From: Trogon surrucura
Lineage: Eukaryota; Chordata; Aves; Trogoniformes; Trogonidae
NCBI GenBank assembly: GCA_020746105.1
Contig: CM036618.1
Coordinates: 14,553,001 to 14,617,000, forward strand
DNA: 64,000 nt
Reading direction: 5' to 3'
Position 1 is the stretch's first letter; the number at the start of each line of letters is the position of its first letter. Positions 1 through 12,300 of the stretch are shown here, piece by piece. The translations under genes were made by a program, and so were the position numbers. The notes beneath the pieces were generated by a model, which saw only the letters and a program-made list of their open reading frames with translations, searched no databases and had not been told where the DNA came from.

Positions 1-250
1 CGTTTAATTCAGAATTTCAGGTTTATTGTAACTACGCAGTTGCAAGAATGTAATTGCACTCGTGTTATTCCTAGTAGGAAAGTAGTTTAGATTTTAATTG
101 GCATTATATTGTGTCAAAGTTCTGGGTTTACTTAATTTCTTGATATATTCCGTTGTACAAAGTCATCAAAATATGCAAGTGATGTCTTCAGATGAAGACA
201 TGATGAACAATACCCTGCTGCAAGCCTGAAAATTCTTGTTTTGAACACAG
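1..250 (+). other. NBAS: NBAS intron, 3' part
   Basis: AT-rich intron ending in the acceptor ttgaacacag. Nothing else is recognised in it. Confidence 0.85.
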
Positions 251-329
251 GCTGACACTGGAACAAAAGGAACTCTGCCGTAGCAGGCTGAAACTGTTAA
301 CTTACCTTGATCGCCTTGAAACCTACGAG
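251..329 (+). CDS. NBAS: NBAS local exon 1
   Basis: Acceptor ttgaacacag precedes base 251 and donor gtgagc follows base 329. The 79 nt begin with one base that completes a split codon, then give 26 codons reading [20 protein letters not shown] and on to TYE. This matches the segment just before the ILGGPHAAE motif in vertebrate NBAS. It ends in phase 0. Confidence 0.95.
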
Positions 330-3300
330 GTGAGCAAACTTGGTAACTGGCTGCAGTTCTTTTGAGTTCTTGTTCCATAGTTGGTTTCCTGTAAGTTTTT
401 TATCACATCATCATATCCTTTTTTGTTATATATTGTGTTTTGAAATGCTACTTGAGAAAAGTAAACTGGTTTCTGTTCAAGCTCCTGTGTTCCTCCTGCT
501 TTTCTCCTGCAAATGGCCAGCTTCTAGTCTTGAGAGGTGTAGTTGGGCAGAAGCCTGCTCTGAACATACTGCAGGGAGTTAAATTATGCAAAACGTGGGA
601 TGTGGACTTGTTATTTCCCTCTCTGTCTACTTAGCAAGTTGTGTTCAGTTTCTCTGACAAATCTTTTTCTTCCATGAGCTTAAGTAATCTAAAGTTTGTG
701 GAACGTTGAACTATTTTTAAGTTTAACTTTGCAGTTGGCACTAGTCAAATAATGACATTGGAACTAATGACATCTCTGTAACTAATGTTGTCTAAACTAT
801 ATTTAAAGTAAGGCAGAGAATTCTTAGCTTGTTAATAAATATGCATCTATTTTTCATACTGAGACAAAAAACAGTGTGCTTTTCCACATATATCTCATAC
901 TTACTAATCCTAAAATAAAGCAAATTGTAGGCTTTTTCATGCTTCTGTGCATCTTGTATAAACCCCAGTGTTTTAAAGTGGTTAATTTTTTTTTTTTTTT
1001 TTTTTTTTTCCCTTAAAGGAAATCCTTGGAGGACCTCATGCAGCTGAACAGCACTATGATGGTGAATTCTTCAAGAAGTTCAGAAATCAGAATATTGTAC
1101 TTTCAGCACGAACTTATGCTCGGGTATTTATTTTGCTAGAATGTAATTTTGGTTTCGTATTTCTTTTTGCACTTCAGTGCATTTTTTCCTTTCCTTTGGA
1201 CTTGGTTGAATCTCAGTGGGAATTTAGGAAGTGGGGGTGTGTTTGCTTAATTGTAAATAAATAAATATAGTGACGTTTATTTTCCTCTGTTGCTAAGGAA
1301 AATTTAAAATTGTTTGTTGCATGCTCATTTTCAGTCTAAATGAGTCTTAACTCTAGTTCTGCAACTTCATGTTTTGCTCTTCAGGAAAGTAACGTCAGAG
1401 CGCTGGAAATTTTGTTCACTTTCCATGGATCAGCTTTACTTCCACACAGACAGGCAATTCTCTCCAATTTTCCAGAGACTACTTCACCTCATGAATATGC
1501 TTTCTTGTTGCCTGAAGCTTGGTAAGGATGCATTAATGGATAAGAACTGAAAAAAAAAATTGTTAGGTTAATACCTAAATCAGTTATTGCAGGCTTATTA
1601 TCTGGAATCAAGAGAGTAGCTTTGTCTGTATGTACTTGTCCAGCCTTCGTTTTCTGCTTTACTTTGTGCCATCCATGGAAGACTTTTGGTTTCTTTTGGT
1701 CACTGTCAGGAAGGTAGGGACTTCAAATGTTCTTGCCTCTATTACACATAAGAGGAAGTGTGGCCTTTTCTGATCTGAAAGTGCCCAGATTTTCACAGGC
1801 GTAAGTAGAGGTCTGTGATTAGTTTCTAATAAGAGCAAGCCTTAGGACATTGGTAGTACAAGTGCTGAGCTCTCTGGAAGCAATTAAGCTTTTCTGGATT
1901 TGTTTTGAAATGTAATTTAACACTTAAGCAGTCGATAAGTTCAAAATCGCTCGTCTTGCTACTGATTCTTACACAACTTGCTAAGGTAGAATTATGAAAA
2001 ACTTTAAATCCAGACTTCCCTATTCTTTCATTTTAGCATAAAATGTTAGTTTACTCTCAATGTCATATAAATTTTCATAAGAGAGTCTTCCTTGGGCATC
2101 ATGATAATGTTTTTTGCTTCTAGAGTGTTTCTTTCAAACACTTCAATTACAAAATTAGTTTTGAAGTATATTATACAGTGCCCATAAAGAATTGGAGAGA
2201 TTTCATTATTTAATATTTTACAATAGTACTTTGAAGCCTTACTTCAGACAGATAGTTTTGGAGCAGCTAATAGAATATTTTTTTTTGTAGTCTTCCAGAA
2301 TTATAGTTAAGTTTTGCACTTCAAAGTTCTAACAGTCCCATTTGGATAATCCTTCATGTAGAAGAGGGTTTTTTAATTCATCAAGTTATTCCCCTGACAT
2401 TTTTCCTAGCTTATAATACTTCTCACTGTTTTTCTTTCTGAGCAGAACTTAGTCTTTACTTCATAATACCTAATACTTAATAGTGCCCTTTTTCTTGTAT
2501 TGATAGCATTAGGAACACACTTAACTATTTAGTTACGGAGTGAAAACACTTGGTTAATCCTTTTCTTTAAGGTAACAGTTAGGACCATGAAGAGAAATTG
2601 TTGTACCATTTGTAAAACTGTAAAATATATTCCATTTTTTCTCTTTTGATAAAATCTATAATGTGAGAAGGGAGGAGGAAGGATGTTTTTAAATGTAGTT
2701 ATCGTAGTTTTTTGGTGTTCATAAGTAGGTTCCCCTTCTTTCTGAGGGGTTATTTGTTATTGTTTTTGACAACTGTTTTTTTTTTTTTTTTTGTGGTTGG
2801 CTGGTTCCTTTAAGAAACTGATTTATGTGTCGAGGGAAAACAACAGTTAAAACGTTTCACCAGTGATCTTGTAGTAAGGATATGAGGTTGTGTGTTAAGA
2901 TCTTTGTTTTGTCTGCTGTTAGAAAAATGGGATTATATAGTTTGAATCTCTATTACTGTGGCAGACAGAACTTACCAGTGCTGGGATCAGATATGTGCAG
3001 GTTCACACTTTTATTTTTCTCAGGTTGCAGAATTTCTTTGAAATGTTTGTCTTTGTACAACTACAAAAGGGATGAGAACAAATCCTATGCATACAAATCC
3101 CCTAAAAATGCAGTGTATATTTGATCTAACCTTTTTCTAAAAATGTTTCCCTGTTACAAAAGGAATTACTTACATAGTATTGCTAAATGCAGTCCCTAAA
3201 ACTGTTATAAATGTAATATAGTTAAAGATGTATTGCTGAAAATATCTGCTAATGAGAACAATATATTAATGAAAGAGACTGAATTTGTACAAAGTAACAT

Positions 3301-6300
3301 TTTCTTCTTATTTTTTTCTTTTTTTTTCTTTTTATTAATGGGTTGAATTTCACCCCTCCTTGGTCCAGGTAGCTCCCACTTCTCGCAATTTGTGTTTGAT
3401 ATGAATCAAAATGAATCCATGTGGAACAAAGAGAATTAAAAGTTTTTGGTCGCTTTAAGTGAGTTTATTTGGCCTTTTAGTTCTAGCATTTATTTTTTTT
3501 AGATGGGTTATTAGTATGAAAAGAATTACTAGCATTCTGTAGTTATGTACTTATTGTTATGAAATCTAGTTTAAATGAGTGTTACGTAGTTCTCTACAGA
3601 ATACAGTATGTAGACATAATTTGCCTTAAATTAACCGATTGAACAGTATTATAACTTAGGAAACTATTTAATTTCCACATAATATTAAAAAGTTGCAAGT
3701 ACTGACTAATCAACTTCTGAACATTGCAAGAGTGTAAACCCTGGTGTTGTAGTTGGTAGAAAAATATGTCCACAGTGTTAGGACTAGGTGTCTCTTCAGC
3801 TCATGTAGCTTGTAATTGCAGTGGTCTTGGGATAAGGGCTGAGAATGATTCAATCTCTTCTCCTGAACATTAACTCAAGACAAGTCTTTTAAAGGGTTCT
3901 GAATTGGGAAGTGACTGGTTTTCCCTTTCAAATTTCTCACTGTTGCAGTTATGAAATAGAGTGCATGCTAGGTATCAGAAGGTTGTTCTACTTTCAGCTG
4001 CAAAGAAGACAGATCTCTCTTGTGATTCCTTTTAGCTCATGAAAATTCAAGGCCGAAATTGTCTGTACCAAGGGATTCCAATAGGATAAATGTTTGCTGT
4101 GGTGCATGTGATGAGACCACTAACATGGACTAATGGTTATGATAGCACCCATGTTAAGAGTGCAGCCTTCCCTGGTGGACATGCTTAAAGAATGTTTGTG
4201 CCTTTGCTGCTCAGCCCCCTGCAGCTCAGAACTTCCGCTAAGCTGTGTGCAACTCTGGAGGCAGAAAAGGTTTTGGTGGAGGAAAAAATACTGTAGTTTA
4301 TTTTGTAAGTCTTCATATATGGCCCTGTGTGTGTGTAGGATGAAGTAGTGCTGGGAATTGACTGTGCTGTGTCTGTGTGTACGGAATCACAGAATCCCTT
4401 TGGTTGGAAGAGACCTTTGAGATCATTGAGTCCAATCAGTCCAACTACCAGGACACCACTAAACCATGCCCTAAGCACCAGATCAAGATGTTGTTTAAAA
4501 TACCTCTAGGGATGGTGAGTCCACCACTGCATTGGGCAGCTTGTTCCAATACTTAAGACCCTTTCAGTGACGAACTTCTTCCTAATATCCAGCCTGAAAT
4601 TCCCCTGACACAACTTGCAGCCATTTACTCTCATTCTATTGCTTGCTACCAGGGAGAAAAGGCTGACCCCCTCCTTTCTCCAGCCCCTTTTCAGGTAGTT
4701 GTAGAGAGCAATAAGGTCTCCCCTCAGCCTCTTTTTCTCCAGGCTAAACAATCCCAGTTCCTTCAGCTGCTTGTCTTAGGACTTGTGTTCCAGACCCTTC
4801 ACGAGTCTCGTTGCCATTCTCTGAACAGGCTCCAGTGCCCCAATATCCGTCTTCTAGTGAGGGACCCAGAACTGAACACAGGATTCAAGGTGCAGCCTCA
4901 TCAGTGCCAGGGACAGGGGAATGATCACTTCCCTACTCCTGCTGGCCACACTATTTCTAACAGAAGCTTCAAACACTAAGAGGGTTGGTTGGCAGCTGGA
5001 GCTCTCTGAGGTGACACCTGTACTTATGAAAATTCACCACATGGCTCTGGCGTTTTCTTAGTTCCCCTATCTATAGGGAGACCTGGCTGAGGGAAAACTT
5101 GAGTTTTCCCTCAACACCTTAGAAGGTGCTGTCTTGTACGTGCACAGAAAAGGTGAGGTGGGACAAACGGGCAACTCTAGCTATTGCCAAGGCAGAAGCA
5201 TTGAAATGCAATTGCTTGCTGTGCACCACTACCACCATGAATGCCTATACAAATGCTATATGTGAAGAATTTCATTTCCTATGAGAATTGGTTATGTAAA
5301 GCTGCCATTTCCCGTTGTCTGGAGCCTCTAGTTCAGCTGCAGATAGTAAATTCCAAGTACCTAATGAAAGAAAGTCCTGTTTTGCTGGTGCCTTCTGTAG
5401 GCATAAACCAGTTGTTTTTTTGTTACTGGCACACGTTATTTGCATGAGGATGGTATTTAGAGGCCAGTGTCACAGAAGTTTTAAGGTCTTATCAGTCAAG
5501 GAAGAATTGGCATAACAAATGAGGGGAAGAAAAAGGTAGAAGAATTTCTTCTTCTGTGTCTTTTGGGCCATGTTGTTAGGAACTATATTCATCTCTTTTC
5601 ACTGTATTTGCTTGTAGAAGTCTCAAGTGGTAGATATTCTTTTGTTTCTTGTTTTTGCTATGTGTTTTGTGCTTAGTATCTTCAGGGGTCATTTAGAATT
5701 GTTCAGGAGAAGGTTTGTAATGTCTGAGCAGAGGATTTATGTATTCATGAGACTCTTGAAAAGGACTGCAAGTTACATAAGCTCAACAGCGCGCATAGTT
5801 AAGAAGGAATCTGAAATACTGTGATGCATCAGTGGCTCTACATGCCTGTTGGCTTCAAAGTGGTGTTGTGATAGGCCAACATTACTTAGTAATGTGTTTT
5901 TGCAGAATTGTGATTGTAATGTTTTCCTACTTCTTTTTGTATTATTCCTCAACTGCTTTTATAGTAATGGCTCCTGAACTTCTGTCATTTCTTAGTCATT
6001 GGACTCGGATTCCTTCTCAGAGATCCATCAGATGCACAGACTTCATCTGTTAAGACAACTAGAGTGAAGGTGGTAAAAGTTTAGGTATTCAAAAGGGATG
6101 ATACCTCTTTGTAATCTCTATTTTAATAGCTACAGCTGGCATTCTTAGTCTGTAGTTAAGACTGTTGCCCTCAGGTTTTTAAAGGTGATTTCAGAGGACA
6201 ATGATGCTTTACCACCATTATAAATACATAACCAGAGTCTTTTTCCTTTTCTTTTAATTTTCTTATCCTTTCTCCTACGTTTGACTGCTATATCGCAACA

Positions 6301-9300
6301 TTACCGCTCACATGTTAAACTCACCGAAGTCGGGAAATTCAAATGTATGGTGCCCTCAACAACCATAAGTCTAAGATACTGCACATTACGCTAGTAGTAA
6401 AAATCTTCCCTCTAAGATAGCAACTTTTTATATGTTTCTGCTTTTTTACTCCTTAACTTTCTCAAACATTAGTTTCAGATGTGGCTTAAAGTGGATTTTT
6501 ACTGGCGAGTTGTGGATGAACTCTGTTTGCCTGATCAACTGGGGTAGTTAGTGAAGCTTCTGAAACCTGGACGTTTTCACATAGCTGACTCTAATCTATG
6601 AATGGATAAATACTACACAATCAAGTAAGATGCTGATAAGCAGTTAACTTTGCCTTTCCATACTATCTTCTCCTAAACTAGATTTTTAGTTATTGCCTGT
6701 GGCACTGCAGTTTCGATAAAGTTTCTTTATAGCTTAATCTCTTCTCTTCTTAGTATGTGTATGTAAATAAGTTTGATTACTGAATGTCTGCAGAACAGAC
6801 TAATATATAGTCCCCGTTTTTTCTTATTAGTTTTTCTTCTGAAGCTGAGCTGCTTTTGGTTTTAGTGTAATTCAGAAGCGTTCCTGTTAAAAGAATTAAT
6901 CTCATGGTGAGGTTTTTTTTGTTTGAATTCATTTGCGTAGTGCTGCAGTGAAAGAAATAAGAAAGGTATGAGTTTTATACGCATCTTTGTGCTAAGGGAA
7001 ATAAAAACAGTTTAGAGGTAGAGGAATCAATGTATTCAATACTATTTCAAGGATGTGTTTGGAAAAAAAAAAATCTCACATCTTGCCTTCCACTGCGAAG
7101 TAGAAGAAATAGCTTTTGAGAGAAAAATTAACTTGTCATGATGGCACTTGTGTTTCTGTCTGGCTTGGCTCCTACTAGCAATAAGGAAGGTTCTTATGGC
7201 CCATGTAAAAGTTAAATGGGTGGTTTGGAGGAAGAGAAGCTCTTCTGCAAACTGACCTATACAGGAATCTGGGAAAGCATCAGGAGCAGATCACTATAGC
7301 CAGAAGGCTGCTGCAGAAGGTAAGCTGGCAAATTACCATGGATATTAGTTTTGAGGAGTTTTTGAAGAGAAAAATGAGAACTTGAAGCTATGAGGGAATC
7401 ATGGAGAAATGAGCTGTCACCAAGGAAGGAGGGAAGTTTCACAGGAGCTGCTGTGCTGGAGGTGAGCTGTCAATTTAGAGGGACCTAGACAGACTGGAGG
7501 GATAGGCCAGCAAAAGCCTCAGAGAGTTCAAGAAGGACAAATGCAACGTCCTGTTCCTGCAAATGAAGAAATTCTTGCAACATCAAGGCTGGAGACTGAT
7601 TGGGAAGCAACTCTGCTGAAAAGGACCTGCAGGCCCTGGTGGGTGCCAGCGGGACATACAGCACCAGGGAAGGCGAGCAGGGTGTTGTCCTGCGTGAACA
7701 GAAGCAGAGCCAGGGGAGCGAGCAATCGGACTACAACAGTGCTTCAGCTGCGTCTGGAATACAGGACCCTGGTACAGGAAAGACCTCAGTAAACTGGACA
7801 GAGCTCAGCAGAAGGCCACTAAGGTGACTGGGGGCTGGATCACCTGAAAACTGAGAATGTTGCGTGTGCTCAGCACGGAGCAGGTTTCAGGTGAGCCAGT
7901 AGCAGTCATAGAATTACAGAAGCATAGAATCATTGCGTTTGGAAACGACCTACGAGATGGAGTCCAGGCATTACAAACAGTGCCGGGTGCACCGCCAAAC
8001 CACATCACCAAGCATCTCATCTGCACTTAAATATCTCCAGAGATGGGATCTACACTTAAATATCTCCAGTCTTCGCATGCCTTCCTTACAGTATGTGACC
8101 TAAACTATGCCCGTGCTGTTTATCCACAGCCCATTAACAGGATTTTCTTTATATTTCTGATGCCTGAGTTCTCACACATCTACCATGTGTGTCTTTTGCC
8201 TGCATAGTCTTGAACTGTACCTTGGCTTGCCTTCCCCGTTCTTCTCAGCAAAGTGTATTTCTGCTGTTTTTTTGTTTTTCGCCTTTTTACAGGGCATTGA
8301 ACAAAATTTCTTTCATGAGCATTCATTATGTTTTATGTACAGTTCAGAAGGAGTGTTTTCACTATATGGTGACAGACAGCTTTGATCTTTTTTGGAGTTC
8401 AGCTGTGTCTTTAAAATAGCTCATCTTAATTTTGTGAAAGCTGTTGCCTCACAGTTTTAATTGTGTACATCAAGAAGAAAAATAACCCCAGTGAGTTAAA
8501 TTGTGCACAGTGTTGGTTGACTTTCCTTATGTTTAGATTATTCAGTCTAGGTTAAGAGAAAAAAAAAAAGCTTCGTTTCTTTATACGAAATCAGGTTATA
8601 ACTTTTCTCCTCTGGTGGCAGCATCGCTTCAAAAGACCTGTCATTGCAATGTGCACGGCAGCCATTCCGAAGGGTAGTTAACTGTGGCAACCAAAAGCGA
8701 CTGTGATACCTTTTCCACTACTTTATGCAATCAGTTTTCTCAAAAATGTGTGGTGGTTTTGGCACTGAAGCTGTGCTTCAGTCTTGATGAATTTGTCACG
8801 TGTCCTGTAGATAGATATTCCTGGAAAATTAAGAGTTTCTCTCTCTGCCCACCACTTCTGTGTTGCATAATATATTGAATAATTGGAAACCTAATTCGTT
8901 TTGTAGTTGCATTTACTAGTTCTCCAGTAAAATACTATAATGGGTAGGAAAGAATGTTTTAATGCGATTTGAAACACGTTGTGGGGTTATGGAAATGCTA
9001 ATTTGAATGTGAAATCTAAGTTAATTTGCAGTGTACGTACAATAAAATATGGGAGCAATAAATTCTGGTAAGTGTACAAGTGTTAGCAGGGGGAAAAGAA
9101 TATTTTATATTACTCTTATCACAAAACATAAATTTGAGATAATATTAAAAATAAATGTAATAAAATTAGAATTAGGCACATCCTGAAAATATTAAGTGGA
9201 TAACAAAACCATTTGATGTAAACGCTACCTTATTTTTTTAGTTCAGTATCGTAATAACTTTCTTTTCTCTAACAAATCAATACTTGGTGTCTTTCTTAAA

Positions 9301-12300
9301 TGTGTTATGTTTAGTACTATTCCAGTGTGTCACACACAAGCTTTCAAATGCAGAATTAGTATTTATAACATTTTTTCAGATGAAATGTGATTTTTTAAAA
9401 AAAGCAAAGATTCATCTACTTCCAAAATACATTAAGAAAAAGAAAAACAAGCACAAACCTGCCCTTAAAAATATGTCTTTCAGCAGAGAGATACAGATTC
9501 CTAACTGTTGGGGTGAATTGCCTTTTTGCTTTGGAGTTTGGATTCAGTGTGCACAAGTTTGCAAGTGAAAAGATGGTAAAACCAAAAAATTTCATATCCT
9601 AAACTAGGGGTCTTTCTGTATGAAATGCTTGAAGGAAAAAAAACAAAACTACACAGTTCCCATTGGCAATAGAAAGAATTGGACTCTGACCTTAAAACTG
9701 AATTAGACCTTCCTCTTTTGAAAATCTGTCCTCGGAGAGAAAAATAATCTGCAGGTTTGAATAAATGCAGTTGGTAGAATACAGAAGCTACAATAGCATG
9801 AGCCTCTTTTGTCAAGGAAAAGAATGGGAGGAATTGCCAAGCCAACATAAACAATAGAGTGAAAAGAGCAATACATGAGAAGTCAGCTTTTTTTGAAGAA
9901 ATAGAGTTGAATGCCTCCGTAATCTGTCAATTTACAGGGCTCCAATCTTATTTATTCTGCTGTTAAAAAGGAGAAGGAAAGAAGGTTGGGGGAAGCAGTG
10001 GCTCAGGCAAAATATAGGAAAAAAAATAACCCCCCCACTCTAATATTTGTGTAGAGTTGTGGTACGGCACAGCTGAATAGTTTCTTTGGAAGAGAAGGCC
10101 ACCTGCTTTAGTGATCTGTCCCCCTGTCTGGAATTTTAGGTGCGTGCCCCCAGCGCACGGGGATGCAGACTTAACCTGCGTGTCTGTGACCTCCGCGCCG
10201 TTGCACGCTGTAGAACAGAACTCCAGAGGAGCATCGCGCGAGCGGAGACACCCGTGAGTTGTGAGCGCAGTAGCGCAGAGGCCTGTTACCCACAGAGCCG
10301 GCTCCCTGGGCGAGCTGAATTCCCCCCGGCAGCGCGGTTAGACTGACGGGCGGTGTGCGGGGCCTGCGCCCTTGTTCTGAGGTGCCCCAGTTCGGTTGGA
10401 TTTGCTGCACGTGTGTTGGAAACAAAAGCAAGGTAGAAAACCCAGAGCCCTGCCTCTCTGTGTACACGTGTTCATGTCTGACATCATTTTCTTCTTGGTC
10501 TCACCTGCATTTGTTTTTCTGAGTTTGCAAATGATGCTTTGATGCCTGAAATCTTTCTCAGCTGACTTGCTTCCATTTTAGCAGCTATTTTTCTGAAAAC
10601 TTGTTGCTTTCTGTTTCTGCTGAGTCACTGGAGTTCCTGATAATGGAAATTTGAGGGGGAAAAAAAAATGGTGCTAAAACGTAACTATCACCCAAGAAAA
10701 AACCTTGTGATAGATGTTGACATAAATAGTGTTTTAATCATTTCTTTGTCTTTATATTGAACTCGAGTATGCGGTTCTCCCATCCTTTGTTAATGTTGAG
10801 ACTGGTTTATTTGAGTCCTTGTATTTGAAGTCTTCAGAATGAGGAGAGAAGGTAAGGACAGTTGGATGCAGTCATGTAGGGGATAGGAGGGAGTTATGGA
10901 TATAATTTGTTTGGTTTTTAGCATTGTTGACAAGATGATTGAAGTTTGCAGCTCTGAGAGGTGTGGGGTTTTTTTTTTTGAATTTAGCTCAGCAAGAAAT
11001 GTATCTACTAAGCCTGACTTTCCATCATTGCAGATTTCTACTAGGGTGAAATGTTTTGCAGTTGTATCTTTTTTTAGCTGTGTGGGTTTTTTGATGCGTT
11101 TAGGAGATAGTTACTGAGTGCTGCTTGACTCTTGGTGAGGGCTTTAAAAATCTAAAATTCGTCTCTTATGGTGAACTGGAATACCTTAAAAATGGCAAAT
11201 TAAGCCAGAGCAGAAAATACTCTTAAAAGAATTTTCCATGGCTTATTCATACACCTGACTTAAACTATATAACTTTTTCTGCTGTGAGAAGGGAAGAAAG
11301 ATGCAGTAGACATTTCCCAGTCAGGATTGCGCTGCATGATGATTCTTTCCCCTGAGCTTAAAAGTCTTCTCTTCTTTAGTATTTCTTGGTGAGGTCTGTT
11401 AATAAGCTTTCATGAAAAACTTTTAAAGTCTAGTTATAGTACTTCTTGAATTAATGTATCTGGACAACTGTAAGTTTCACTCCTGTGAGGAATAATCAGA
11501 GGACTGGAACGCTTCCGCTAGGAAGACAGGCTGAAAGGGAGGGGTTGTCCAGTGCTGACAAGAGACTGCTCCAGGGAGACCTTCTTGCAGACTTTCAATA
11601 CTTAAGGGGAACCTATAAGAAAGATGGAGGCAAACCTTTTTAGCAAGGCCTGTTGTGACAGGACAAGGGGTAATGGTTTTAAACTAAATGAGATTAAACT
11701 GGATATAAGGATGAAATTTTTTTGCAATGAGGGTGGTGAAACACTGGAACAGGTTGCCCAGAGAGATGGTGGAGGCCCCATCTGTGGAGACATTCAAGGT
11801 CAGCTTGATGGGTTTCTGAGTAGCCTGGTCTAGTTAAAGATGTCCCTGCTCACTGCAGGGAGATTGGACTAAATGACCTTCAAAAGTTCCTTCCAATGCA
11901 AGACATTCCATGATTCTATTCTATGAATTATTGTAAAACCTTGTGCTGAAACATGACATCATTCTTGGTAGATTTGGCATGGCTAACAGCAGTTGCCGAG
12001 GGAGTAAAATAGCTACAAGCAACCACATTACAATGTTTATATGAAGTTTATCAAGTGTCTGTAGTATGTGGCTCAAATGTTCTGGAATTGGGTATTTTCT
12101 AGACACAATAGACTTCCATGACATTCCAAGAATTCTTTCTCTTTTTGAACCCAAATACACGCTGTTTTATCTTCTGTGTCATGCAGCGAGTAGTTATCAC
12201 CTTAACTGCATATGGTGTAAAACAGTATCTGCTGTTGAGGCCATGAACAACCTGGTCTAGTTAAGGGCACCCCTGCCCATGGCAGGGAGGTTGGCTTAGA

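Noticed and set aside
10140-10346. 68-codon frame through the CpG islet
   Set aside because: High GC removes stop codons; no protein similarity seen. Kept only as a possible regulatory islet.
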